The notes under the pieces: model-generated
Database searches by the model: none
What the model saw: only the letters and a program-made list of their open reading frames with translations
What the model was told of the DNA's origin: nothing
Program-made: the position numbers and the translations under genes
Shown: positions 56,101-64,000 of the stretch, piece after piece
Layout: the number at the start of each line of letters is the position of its first letter
How positions within the stretch are numbered: position 1 is the stretch's first letter
Assembly (NCBI GenBank): GCA_934045905.1
Contig: OW203762.1
Span: forward strand, 3,410,001 to 3,474,000
Direction: 5' to 3'
Source of the DNA: Leuctra nigra
Lineage: Eukaryota; Arthropoda; Insecta; Plecoptera; Leuctridae
DNA: 64,000 nucleotides

Positions 56101-56151
56101 ATGGCCAACATACTCTACTATATCACTCATATTAACAGCTGGCTCAAACAT
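53102..56151 (-). CDS. SWIM zinc finger/YqaJ-type exonuclease of ISL2EU element, three exons
   Basis: Predicted exons 56151-55838, 55726-55515 and 54027-53102 on the minus strand join to 483 residues. Donors are AG/GTATGT and CT/GTAAGT; acceptors TTTCAG and TTTACAG; phases 2 and 1 match. Residues 84-95 form a SWIM zinc finger (C84, C86, C93, H95), a DNA- or protein-binding module. Residues 275-470 are a YqaJ/lambda-exonuclease domain with YGLVNEP (E333), YSPDGF (D367), LIEVKC (E378, K380) and YGQVQMGM (Q418), the catalytic set of the PD-(D/E)XK-like fold. Lambda exonuclease relatives degrade one strand from double-strand ends, so a role in processing or copying the element after excision is conceivable; this is inference. 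It converges with the THAP/DDE gene. The last intron is 1.5 kb and contains retroelement debris. Confidence 0.85.
54250..54830 (+). pseudogene. Penelope-like element GIY-YIG endonuclease fragment
   Basis: On the plus strand the frame reads KIAKLLGSAKDKIYLEQRD, then VYEIPCSDCSRTYIGQTIG, a stop and frame change near 54417, then RRKEHQRVVRWIDSTSSLAQ and HVEDTGHVIDFQAMK. VYxIPCxxC..YIGQT, R-x-x-EH and the S-x-x-xHxxxTGH block are the GIY-YIG endonuclease signature of Penelope-like retroelements. The reverse transcriptase is missing. The 3' tail GAAGAAGAGGGCAGTAACAG and CCTCGAAACGTCGC is also typical. It lies in the last intron of the minus-strand YqaJ gene, opposite in orientation. An internal stop and truncation make it dead. 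Confidence 0.82.
55190..55290 (-). mobile_element. 5S rRNA-derived SINE or 5S pseudogene
   Basis: On the minus strand the sequence reads like the inner part of eukaryotic 5S rRNA. On the plus strand GGTCACCCATCCAACTACAA, then ACCACGCTCAATGTTGCTTA, corresponds to the 5S complement GGTCTCCCATCC...TACTAACCAGGC..GACGCTGCTTA with substitutions. GTAC repeats follow. Flanking GC-rich text on the 3' side may be the SINE body. It lies in the last YqaJ intron. It is too diverged to be a working 5S gene. Confidence 0.55.
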
Positions 56152-56354
56152 GATTTAACAACTTTAGAAACTAAACTTACAATATTTACTAACTACAACT
56201 ACAAAAACTAACTAATCTCACATAATTCGCACTAAAAATCACTAAATAAAGCAAAAACTATTCTAATCTATTAGCCGCTCTAACCTGCAAACACTACATC
56301 TGTCCTAGTCAAGCGACCATTTTGAAAAAGCTACAGTGCTGCCATCTAACCAGG

Positions 56355-56366
56355 TTTTAAACGCGA
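56355..56366 (-). repeat. Right terminal inverted repeat of ISL2EU-type element
   Basis: TTTTAAACGCGA, followed by target AT. It abuts LTR-retrotransposon debris that the element apparently inserted into. Confidence 0.82.
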
Positions 56367-56368
56367 AT

Positions 56369-56978
56369 AGCGTCATCAGGAATAAGGTCATATTCGTTGT
56401 GTGACAGGATCTTTTCGCAAAAGGTACACTTTCCTCCTTATTCATTTCCATTTGACGAAATTTGTATCTTAGAAATATTGCACTGGCCTTTGCTTGCAAA
56501 ATGCGTGTTTAATGCATCAACGCATTCCCGGTAAGGATTTGGCAACCCCTCACTTGCTGGCCTTGTTACTTCTGTACTCTCAGGTAGTGTGAACCACACA
56601 TCTTGTACCTCGGGCCCAGCATAGTGGAGTAGCTTGAATTTCTTTGATGTCAAATCTGTTACCCCATTAGCCCCAGCGAAAATCTCAAATGATTGTAACC
56701 ACCTCTTCCATCTAGCTGACACGGAAGCATCATCTCCTCTTGTGTCAAAACAGACAATAGATGGTTTATCTATTTTATCCATTTCAGTTTCTTCCAATTA
56801 ACATTAAAATAAATCCATTTTCTCGTCGCCAATGTAGTAACATTGGCGTAATATGTAGTATGTAGTGGCGCAATGTAGTAATATGGTCATATGAAATATG
56901 AATTTTGTTCCGATATGACTTTATTACTGCGGAATAATGTCACATCCAATATGACGTTATTCCGATAGAAATTCCGTC
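56369..56978 (-). mobile_element. Ty3/mag-like LTR retrotransposon fragment
   Basis: Minus-strand order: LTR-like sequence with the palindromic TTATTCC/GGAATAA motif (56978-56845), an LTR-type end TACTACA, the primer-binding-like TGGCGACGAGAAAATGG (about 56838), then a gag-like ORF. The piece is cut at 56369 by the ISL2EU element end and at 56978 by the direct-repeat family. The LTR part is shared with 42-180. Confidence 0.65.
56438..56797 (-). pseudogene. Gag-like N-terminal fragment of the LTR retrotransposon
   Basis: 119 codons beginning MEETEMDKIDKP with ARWKRWLQSFEIFAGANGV, then SKKFKLLHYAGPEVQDVWF, and ending in a short unrelated tail. W-x-x-W-L-x-x-F-E-x-F and the K-x-x-x-L-L-x-x-x-G-x-E-x-x-x-x-F pattern are typical of Ty3/mag-class capsid-region proteins in invertebrates. 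The start lies 40 bp after the primer-binding-like site, the normal place for gag. Everything from the nucleocapsid onward is missing, so it is a remnant. Confidence 0.72.
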
Positions 56979-57690
56979 AAAGACAGAGGCACCACAACTT
57001 TATTGTCTTGATCTTGCAGTATCTATCCCGTTCCCTTACACCCCTTGTTCTTTAAAACGCATTTAATATAAAGTTTATTTTCCCCAGTGTAATTTTTCCT
57101 ATAAAAAAAAAAACCCGTCACCATTGTGATAATTCACGCTATTAATTCGTTTGCCCTCAATCTCCATTTCTTCCGACACGTCTTGTCTCGAGTAAATGAA
57201 GCTTAAGAATGTTCATTCTTGGGTTGGGAAGCAAACATCACCGGAAGTTCGAGTTAGTTTTTCCCTTTCTTTGATATTACATGGGACCACGAAATTTTCT
57301 AGGGTTTGCGAAAATTGAGTTTATGGCGAGAAATTTACTTGTGCCACAAATTATTTTCAACCCACCACACAAAATATTAAATTTTATTAAAATAAAATAT
57401 GACGTGTAACACTGGGGGTTTAATGGGCGAGCTAAAGCTGCAAAATTTGGAGTTTGGAGTTTTTGGACATTTTAGTGGTAGGAGCAACTGTGCAAAATAT
57501 ATAAAAACTCAAAATTCTAGGCGCATGGGGGAGCGGAGCTTTTACCAACGGACTGAATACCGAAACTACCCCGACACTTCGACGACTTTTTTCCCAAAAT
57601 TGTCTTAAAATAAAACTGTGATTTTTTTTTTGTTATAAATCATAAAAAAATAATTAATTGATTGTTGAGTGGAATTAGATAGTAGATCTA
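56979..57690 (+). repeat. 0.7-kb direct repeat, left copy
   Basis: Matches 61202-61912 in the same orientation with scattered substitutions and small indels, from GACAGAGGCACCACAACTTT to TTGATTGTTGAGTG. Ends do not show TG...CA, so an LTR identity is unproven. It contains no supported gene. Confidence 0.85.
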
Positions 57691-58000
57691 TTTAGCCGGG
57701 TAGATTCTTCGACGTCTCCATTGACCTCTGCGCGTTCTTCTTAGTCACCGCCCTCTTCTGTTGAACGCCGACGGCCGACTGTCGAATCGAGACAACGAAC
57801 ACATGTTACACTTGATTCAGGTACATTAAAATACTTTTTTTGTCTACGTCGTAAAATTACAGTTCTTGATGTCAGACAATCTGACGATTGTCAACAGACC
57901 CTCCTGCTTAAACCTTACAAGGAACATGGTGCCCTTGTATGTTACTAAATTGTTGTCACTCATGGCCTGTCTACTTTATACTGAGTGATAATGAACTTCC
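57691..58000. other. No gene recognised
   Basis: Short spacer with GC-rich CGACGGCCGACTGTCGA; nothing assignable. Confidence 0.4.
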
Positions 58001-58339
58001 TTATAATGTCCCTATTGTTCGCGAGGTGTGAATCTTGATCCGAATCACGTTCCTCGTGAACTCGTCTGCATGATTTTGACTTGACGCGCAGCCCAGGTCT
58101 CTTTCTTGCTCACAAACTTCCTTACGTCTCTTGCGTGGAGACACCAATTCCCCCGGATCGGGCCCGTTAGGTATGTGCGCAATATAACCTCTTCGTTGAC
58201 GCGCCGTTAAAGCATAATAATCAAACCACCACGAAGGAATTTCCAGATATTTGGGTGCACGCCCATTTCTGCTTTGATTACACGGTGGAAGGCTTCCATA
58301 TTGTAGTTCGTCAATTGTGCGAATCAAGCCTGAAAAAGA
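58001..58339 (-). pseudogene. Exon-like ORF, unrecognised, next to MULE remnant
   Basis: The minus-strand frame starts after a TTTTTCAG acceptor-like site at about 58333 and reads ...PKYLEIPSWWFDYYALTARQ, then RRGYIAHIPNGPDPGELVSP and a basic segment. Protein-like composition with clustered aromatics. It shares the acceptor-side phrase CAGGCTTGATT with the MULE exon at 59667, so it may be another exon or a duplicated 3' exon of the same element. No family recognised. Confidence 0.35.
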
Positions 58340-59387
58340 TAAATATATACCTATTATAACTAAGTGGGTCGCATTATTATTTCTTATAATGCGAAACCTT
58401 AAAGAATATCATTTGTGAAATTTGTACCTACTTGTATGTTCTTTATAGTATGGTTACTAATTATGTCTATTTTATTCTACACTGTTCCATTAATCAAATG
58501 CATGTTCAGAATTTAATGGGATCCAAATCGTTTTGATACTGAAGCTTAATAACAATAATACGTACTTTTGTCGCATTTTGTAAGAATGCAATTACTGCCT
58601 CCAAGCCTTCGGGGATCATGTCAGTTGATAGCGAGAAATATGAGCAAGCATGTATTTACGCAAAAGCACATTATAAGGGATTATATTACAATTAAGCTGT
58701 ATTACTTACGCTAGCCGCGACCACAGATCGCTTACACTCAACTCCATCACAATATTGCTATCCTCGGGATCAGGCAATACCGCGAATATGTGTATTGTAA
58801 ATGAGCATGATCACTCTAGCTAGTCAATCCTTATGAGTATGATATAAATATAAGGATCTTACATTATCTTTAGAGATGCGCTTAAGTGCATAACTCCCGT
58901 CTTGCCCCGGGACACGCACGCTATGCACTGACCCGCAACCTCCTTCCCCTAATTTCTTATCAAGTGTTAGCGATTCGACGCTTAAACCGTCGAAGCCGCT
59001 ATAAGATAATAGGAATAATGATATTCGTTAAACGGATTACAATATATAAATCAGACACTGATACTCCTCCGCATACTTGTAGATATTAGAAACATATGAA
59101 ACATATGAATCGTCATATTAACTCCTTATTTAAATATTTTTCCATGTCTCAGTTCAAGTTTCAGTTCAAATTTTAATAAATCCCTTTAACAGCTATATGA
59201 ACATTTACGATAATTAATCATTCTCATTCAGTGCCGACGCAATAATTGTTTTATTGTATTTAAGTTACACGGAGCGATAACTTCCTTGTGGGCCGCTAAG
59301 GATTTTTTAATGCTCTTCCGATTCGTACAGTTTTATTATCTAGTTTGTCAAGCATAAATTCTTCTATAGTATAATTAGCTTTATTTA
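58340..59387. other. AT-rich, no gene recognised
   Basis: No supported ORF or repeat ends. Confidence 0.45.
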
Positions 59388-59667
59388 CTAGTAACAGTGT
59401 GAATGGTTAAACATCTGAGGTGTACACATCCCTGGCGACGAGAGAATGAAAGTACCAAGCCGTCTGACTTTCTGAAGCCGAGCTGCCTTACTTCCTTCTA
59501 CATTTCGCTTTATTCTTTGGGTTCGGTTTTGATGGTTTCCTAACTTAGCGTTCACGACGCTGTGGAACGCTTCCACATGGTTGTTCGTTCTCCTTGGCGT
59601 TCCAAACAAAGAGAATACATTGGTCCCGATGCTGTGCAACCAAAAACGTCTCACGTAATCGAATAAC
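59388..59667 (-). pseudogene. MULE-type transposase, C-terminal exon
   Basis: The minus-strand exon follows a TTTCGTAG acceptor-like site and reads LFDYVRRFWLHSIGTNVFSL, then FGTPRRTNNHVEAFHSVVNA and KLGNHQN. The Y-V-x-x-x-W...RTNN-x-x-E-x-x-H pattern is the conserved block downstream of the MULE DDE domain in animal elements. Ends at TAG 59388. It pairs with the exon at 61022-61184 in the same orientation. The DDE core is not found in the window, so this is a partial gene. Confidence 0.72.
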
Positions 59668-60360
59668 CTACGAAATCAAGCCTGAAAGAGAATAATGCTT
59701 TTATCCCTTTGCCACTTCGTAAGATACATCAAATGTTATTTAGGAATGATACGTTTTAATTCTATGTTTAATATGTTCCGATGTGGTTCTGAATGATCAC
59801 TGACATTAGTTACAATAATTCTATTTTTTCAGCATTAGGCGGACTTGTCACTCCATCACTCTATGAAATAATATATTTTATCTTCAATCACAAACTCTCA
59901 TAAATTCTGATATTTGGTTTAGGAGTTGTAAAGTTTTCTGTAAGCATAGTAAAAAACAGTTTTTGGGCTGATTATAATCGTCATGTAATCCATATGCCAT
60001 GTAATCTGTATATTTGTTTTAAAAAAATCATAAAACCAAGTTGTACAGAATAAAAATAGTGTATTAGTTTTGAAGGCCGAAATGGCACGATCTATTGACT
60101 TCAAAATACATGAAAAGTACATGAACAGAAACCTTTCATTTTAATTACAGTTACCACGTAATATGAAAGATATTAAAAAAGTGCAAAACAGCTGACACAT
60201 TCTCATAATTATATTGCGCTTCATCCAATGTCAGTTCAATTTGTTTAATAAATGATACAATGCAATATCAAGACAAGATGAAAGTAAAAAGTTACTTTTA
60301 GAGTAAAGTTTTTAGTATTAGCTACTTTTAGAGTAAGTTTTTTTATAATTTTTTTTTAGA
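59668..60360. other. AT-rich, no gene recognised
   Basis: No supported feature other than homopolymer runs. Confidence 0.45.
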
Positions 60361-60390
60361 TGAAAGTTACTTGTTGCTGATGGAGTCGGT

Positions 60391-60657
60391 TCTGACGACG
60401 ACGACGACGACTCAGCATTGGTCCATAGCGATGTTATTGTTGTCTCTAGGGTCCAGCGGCTTTCCATTCTCATGCCATGCGGACGAACCAAACGCTTGGC
60501 ATATCGGCCAACGTCATTCCTGGGAGCGGTTCAGCGCCCAAGTAAACGAGCCGTAGTGACAGCTTCCGAGTCCCCTCCAGGAAAGCAGCTGAAGTCGTCG
60601 TCGTAGTCGTCACAGAACTAGTCGTCGTCGACTCCGTCGTCGATTGCCCAGCTCCGG
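60391..60657. repeat. GAC/GTC trinucleotide clusters
   Basis: GACGACGACGACGACGACT at 60396-60413 and GTCGTCGT clusters at 60595-60655 in opposite sense, an imperfect inverted pair of trinucleotide runs. On the minus strand a 49-codon frame, 60765-60619, reads MTVDIECLIEFTELAECAYI and then DWLNEQRPEAKPSI and ends in an Asp run from the repeat; no family recognised. Confidence 0.55.
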
Positions 60658-61021
60658 GGTAGCGGAATACTTGGCTTTGCTTCTGGCCGCTGTTCGTTGA
60701 GCCAGTCTATGTATGCGCACTCAGCCAGTTCGGTGAACTCGATCAAACATTCTATGTCGACTGTCATGGCAAGAAAAACAGCGACGAGACAAGTAAAAAA
60801 ATAAAAAATAGAGTGAGCGACGAGGGACGGCTCGGTGAGAATGTTTCTTTTGCAGAGTGAGTCGTACGACTACCTGATGCGTCCTCGGACTTCTCAACAT
60901 CTCATCTTAGATCTGGTTTTTTACACCAATTGAATCGAATTATGTTATTCAAATGTGTCACACAATTAGATTCAGGATCACAATCAAATTTCTTACTTCA
61001 AAAGCAGGATGCTTGAGTCGA

Positions 61022-61184
61022 ACTACGTACCCTCATCCCTACTGACATGGTATCAATGACGTCCTGCAACCCTTCTTCAATATTATCTGCTAGGAAGGGC
61101 CCTTAACATTTTTAGAGCTTTGACAGCTCTGCTCTTCTTCATGAGCCACGTCATCCCGAATTTCTTTTGTCTTGCCCACAAAGC
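61022..61184 (-). pseudogene. MULE-type transposase exon, frameshifted
   Basis: After a TCTTTGTAG acceptor-like site the minus strand reads ALWARQKKFGMTWLMKKSRA, then VKALKMLRALP. A frame change near 61100 is followed by FLADNIEEGLQDVIDTMSVG up to a GTACGT donor-like site. W-x-x-x-x-x-x-x-G...lr-aLPFLa-x-x-I-x-E-G is the region that follows the catalytic Glu in animal MULE transposases. The frameshift marks a pseudogene. It is followed on the minus strand by the RTNN exon at 59667. Confidence 0.65.
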
Positions 61185-61201
61185 CTACAAAGAATATTCA
61201 C

Positions 61202-61912
61202 AATAAGGACAGAGGCACCACAACTTTATTGTCTTGATCTTGCAGTATGTATCCCGTTCCCTTACACCCCTTGTTCTTCACAACGCATTTAAATAAAGTT
61301 TATTTTCCACAGTGTAATTTTTCCTATAAAAAAACCGTCACCATTGTGATAATTCACGCTAATTATTCGTTTGCCCTCAATCTCCATTTCTTCCGACACG
61401 TCTTGTCTCGAGTAAGTGAAGCTTAAGAATGATTCATTCTTGGGTTGGGAAGCAAACATCACCGGAAGTTCGAGTTAGTTTTTCCCTTTCTTTGATATTA
61501 CATGGGAACACGAAATTTTCTAGGCTTTGTGAAAAATTGAGTTTATGGCGAGAAATTTACTTGTGCCACAAACTATTTTCAACCCACCACATAAAATATT
61601 AAATTTTATTAAAATAAAATATGACGTGTAACACTGGGGGTTTAATAGGCGAGCTAAAGCAGCAAAATTTGGAGTTTGGAGTTTTTGCACATTTTTAGTT
61701 GTATTATGAGCAACTGTGCAAAATATATAAAAACTCAAAATATTAGGCGCATGGGGGAGCGGAGCTTTTGCCAACGGACAGATTACCGGAACTACCCCGA
61801 CACTAAGCCGCCTTTTTTTTCAAAATTGTCTTAAAATAAAATTGTGATTATTATTTTTGTTATAAATCATAAAAAATAATAAATTGATTGTTGAGTGAAA
61901 TTCGATAGTTTT
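61202..61912 (+). repeat. 0.7-kb direct repeat, right copy
   Basis: Partner of 56979-57690. The two copies enclose the MULE remnant. Confidence 0.85.
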
Positions 61913-61999
61913 TGGTTTTGAAATAAAAGGAAGTTATTAATTGAGTAAGTCTCGATTATTTCTTTCTGGGAAACATACGTGTTCATACGCCCATATTAC

Positions 62000-62120
62000 A
62001 TGAGCCCATAGTACATAAGTGTAGTGCATGTTGCACCAACATTACTTTTCGCAGCCCGGTGCTGTAGGCAACCCATATTACATAAGTGTAGTGCATGTTG
62101 CACCAACATTACTTTTCAGC
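62000..62120 (+). repeat. Short tandem duplication (about 70 bp x 2)
   Basis: TACATAAGTGTAGTGCATGT and TGCACCAACATTACTTTTC occur at 62012-62050 and again at 62079-62118. Confidence 0.8.
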
Positions 62121-62704
62121 CATAAGGGTGAGCGAGCTGCTTCAAAACACCGACTTCTCTCTGCCTGCCATTCAGCAGATTGGATACAGCGAAGTAGCTC
62201 CTTGGACTGTGCCCAGACCTCAGTGCCTTCTGCACATGACACAGTTCCCCAAAACAACGAGCGTGCACTGACATGTGCCCTATTTGTCGTAAACAACAAC
62301 ACAACAAAATGCTGAGATTCGTGCCAAAATAGTCCAAACGAGACCCACGCTTTGCTCGCAATAATAGGACACAAAATTCAAGATGAGATATTTAATCACT
62401 TTTTGTCCTATAACCACATTTAATCTATTTTTCTACTATTTTCTAAAAAAAAAATTTACTTGAATTTTTTAAATCAGTAATTTCGAAAATCAGATGTAAT
62501 AAATTATCGATCGGTATACCAAGCTATTTTTAATCATCTTCGAACTGTGTTCCAAAAAGTTATAAAATCTAAAAAAATTTAAATGGATCTGATTTTTTTA
62601 ATTTTAAAAAAATCACAAGAAATAGGCCAAGAAATTCAGATTTACAAGAACAAAAATTTATATTATGTTAGAGAGATATCAATCAGTAATCTGCAATGTT
62701 TAAC
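62121..62704. other. No gene recognised
   Basis: Moderate-GC start, then AT-rich. A minus-strand 98-codon frame at 62078-62374 has no recognisable domain. Confidence 0.4.
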
Positions 62705-62829
62705 TCAATTTTTTAAATTGTGGATTTGGTAGAAACAACTTTCAAGACAGTTATTTAAAGTAGTAAAGAATTTTATGAGTTGACTTAGGGTCTGGGAGCT
62801 GTTGTCAGATGCAGACGATGTTTCTTCGG

Positions 62830-62930
62830 TTTGCGCTCCTTGTGTTGATGTTGGCCCCCAAAAGGGCCGTTTAACACGACGTTTCGACAGACTTGGCTCT
62901 GTCATCTTCAGGTGAAGACTGGTCAATTTT
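62830..62930 (-). mobile_element. Penelope-like element 3' tail fragment
   Basis: On the minus strand GAAGATGACAGAGCCAAGTC followed by TGTCGAAACGTCGTG is the recurrent tail after the Penelope GIY-YIG domain, as near 54770 and 28570. No endonuclease sequence is attached. Confidence 0.5.
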
Positions 62931-63595
62931 ATATATAAAATTCAGTTTAGTTTAAACAATATTTTTATTCGTCAGGAAGGACATTTAATGATAAATTACA
63001 ATATTCTATCATTAAGTTTTTGCATGGCAGTGTAATTAGTCTTTTCGCATACATATTATTTATCCTTATAAAAGTGTCATCTGTAGTTGAAACTGGAAAT
63101 GCTGCTACTTATTATATTTACACAGCTGAAATCAAAACATAAATAATCACCAGCCCCACAAGCTCTACAAGAGCTTGATTGTGGGAATAAACACATTGTC
63201 GCACCTTCTTGGATGTTCCCTTGTATGTATGGATTCTTCGACGTTCCTGCAAAGACATCGATTCATTAGTAATAATTACAATCGTTGGAAGGTTTCGTAT
63301 CGCCAATTTATGGATAATCTTATCTAGATACATATTTCTAATTGTATCTACAGTATTATCATTTATTGTCCCCAAATGTTCGATTACCTTAAACATAGCC
63401 ATTTTGGATAAGTATGGAATCCAAGACGTTCCTGGAAAGACATCGATTAACATGATATTGAGCAAAGACATTGTGTGGCCTCACACAATGACCGCAACTG
63501 GTTTTTCCTTTTGCACGTAACAAAGATGGCCGGCTGCCGAAAACTTGTGCAATATATAACAGTAAATATCCCCACATTTATGCTCGCACCTACCT
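62931..63595 (-). other. Minus-strand ORFs of unknown nature
   Basis: A 117-codon minus-strand frame (63471-63118) and overlapping frames have no recognised domain. A direct repeat of GACGTTCCTG(C/G)AAAGACATCGATT at 63239 and 63425 suggests a small internal duplication. Confidence 0.3.
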
Positions 63596-63802
63596 TTAGA
63601 ATAGTCGACTTAACTTGTGATTCGCGTAACAGATAGAACTCTTGAATATTCTAACATGTCTTCCTTCCCGGCAACAGACTTCAATGCGTCTGCAGGATGG
63701 ACAGCGTGACTTGCATTGGTGCTCCCCCAAATGATGATATCGACCATGACACTTACGACAATGGTAATTGCATTCAAACGCCCCAGTGACGGATGTGATC
63801 AC
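63596..63802 (-). pseudogene. Cys/His-rich exon resembling the zinc knuckle of invertebrate B-family DNA polymerase-like ORFs
   Basis: The minus-strand peptide has CNYHCRKCHGRYHHLGEHQC, then KSRCPSCRRIEVC, and then RIFKSSICYANHK. The series C-x2-C, H-x-C, C-x2-C, then F-x-S-x-x-C-Y-x-x-H resembles the cysteine-rich segment before the polymerase domain in transposon- or virus-like B-family polymerase genes of invertebrates. The polymerase itself is not visible in the window. The likeness is from motif spacing only, so the call is tentative. Confidence 0.35.
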
Positions 63803-64000
63803 GTCAAAGTGTGCGTCGTGAAACCATAGATCGATATTGACCCTCTCTTGGTCGACAGTTCAAGCTGGCCACTCATAGAGTCTTCCTTCCCACCATTCTA
63901 CGATGGCGTACATTGTAATAGTGTACCCGGGAAGAGGTCTTTGAAAAGCGGCCACTTCGGCCATCCCGCCGCCATGTTCTGACAAGTCTACAGCTGCAGA
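63803..64000. other. No gene recognised
   Basis: Window edge. The upstream minus-strand part of the Cys-rich exon's gene would lie here or beyond, but no further frame is supported. Confidence 0.3.

Larger units (their letters stand above)
48385..56366. mobile_element. ISL2EU (IS4EU)-type DNA transposon, apparently full length, 7,982 bp
   Basis: Terminal inverted repeats TCGCGTTTAAAA at 48385-48396 and TTTTAAACGCGA at 56355-56366 are flanked by AT at 48383-48384 and 56367-56368, a 2-bp target duplication. A shared ACCTGGT follows within the subterminal region of both ends. Inside are two convergent spliced genes: a THAP/DDE transposase and a SWIM/YqaJ nuclease. Transposase plus YqaJ is the known gene content of ISL2EU elements, and the AT target agrees with that group. 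Later insertions (Penelope-like and 5S-derived pieces) lie in an intron. Neither gene shows a stop or frameshift under the splice model, so the copy may be young. Confidence 0.85.

Noticed and set aside
56979..61912. LTR retrotransposon bounded by 0.7-kb LTRs
   Set aside because: No TG...CA ends, primer-binding site or gag/pol between the repeats; the interior is MULE-like.
62028..62374. Three overlapping ORFs on both strands
   Set aside because: No domain recognised, frames overlap in opposite senses, and part is a 70-bp tandem duplication.

Overview
The window is a stretch of invertebrate nuclear DNA, and an arthropod-like genome is the best guess. It is AT-rich, its coding segments are broken by GT-AG introns, and it carries Jockey-like LINEs, Penelope-like GIY-YIG remnants, tRNA- and 5S-derived SINEs, hAT, PIF/Harbinger, piggyBac-like, MULE and ISL2EU-type DNA transposons. 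I found no ordinary host gene, so the species is not identified. Nearly every coding segment belongs to a mobile element.

Layout. 0-3 kb: Ty3/mag-like LTR debris, a palindromic 36-bp satellite, a hAT transposase tail and a 72-bp satellite. 3-7.4 kb: a 5'-truncated Jockey-like LINE with a 1.5-kb in-frame tandem duplication of its reverse transcriptase. 7.4-15.9 kb: degraded repeats, a hAT MITE with exact target duplication, and an opposite-strand LINE split by a TTAA-flanked MITE that holds a nested Harbinger-like MITE. 15.9-23.2 kb: a 3,466-bp tandem duplication whose crossover lies inside a foldback MITE. 23.2-25.4 kb: more of the same repeat family. 26.2-36.8 kb: a 39-bp minisatellite of about 105 units, split by a 6.5-kb long-terminal-inverted-repeat element. 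36.9-48.1 kb: SINEs and 40-, 65-, 119-, 59- and about 38-bp tandem arrays among inverted copies of the repeat families. 48.4-56.4 kb: an apparently complete ISL2EU-type transposon. 56.4-64 kb: LTR retrotransposon gag debris, a MULE transposase remnant between 0.7-kb direct repeats, a Penelope-like tail and a cysteine-rich exon like those of invertebrate B-family polymerase ORFs.

The main find is the 8-kb element at 48385-56366. It has 12-bp terminal inverted repeats and an AT target duplication. Its two spliced genes converge: a 500-residue THAP/HTH/DDE transposase on the + strand and a 483-residue SWIM zinc finger/YqaJ exonuclease on the - strand. All four inferred introns have GT-AG ends and keep the frame, and both catalytic triads or motif sets are present. 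The pair resembles the two-gene ISL2EU (IS4EU) plan, in which a cut-and-paste transposase travels with a phage-type exonuclease. What the nuclease does is not known from sequence.

Tandem arrays occupy roughly 11 kb. Several have periods divisible by three, so they generate very long false ORFs (up to about 1,150 codons), which are left out of the annotation.
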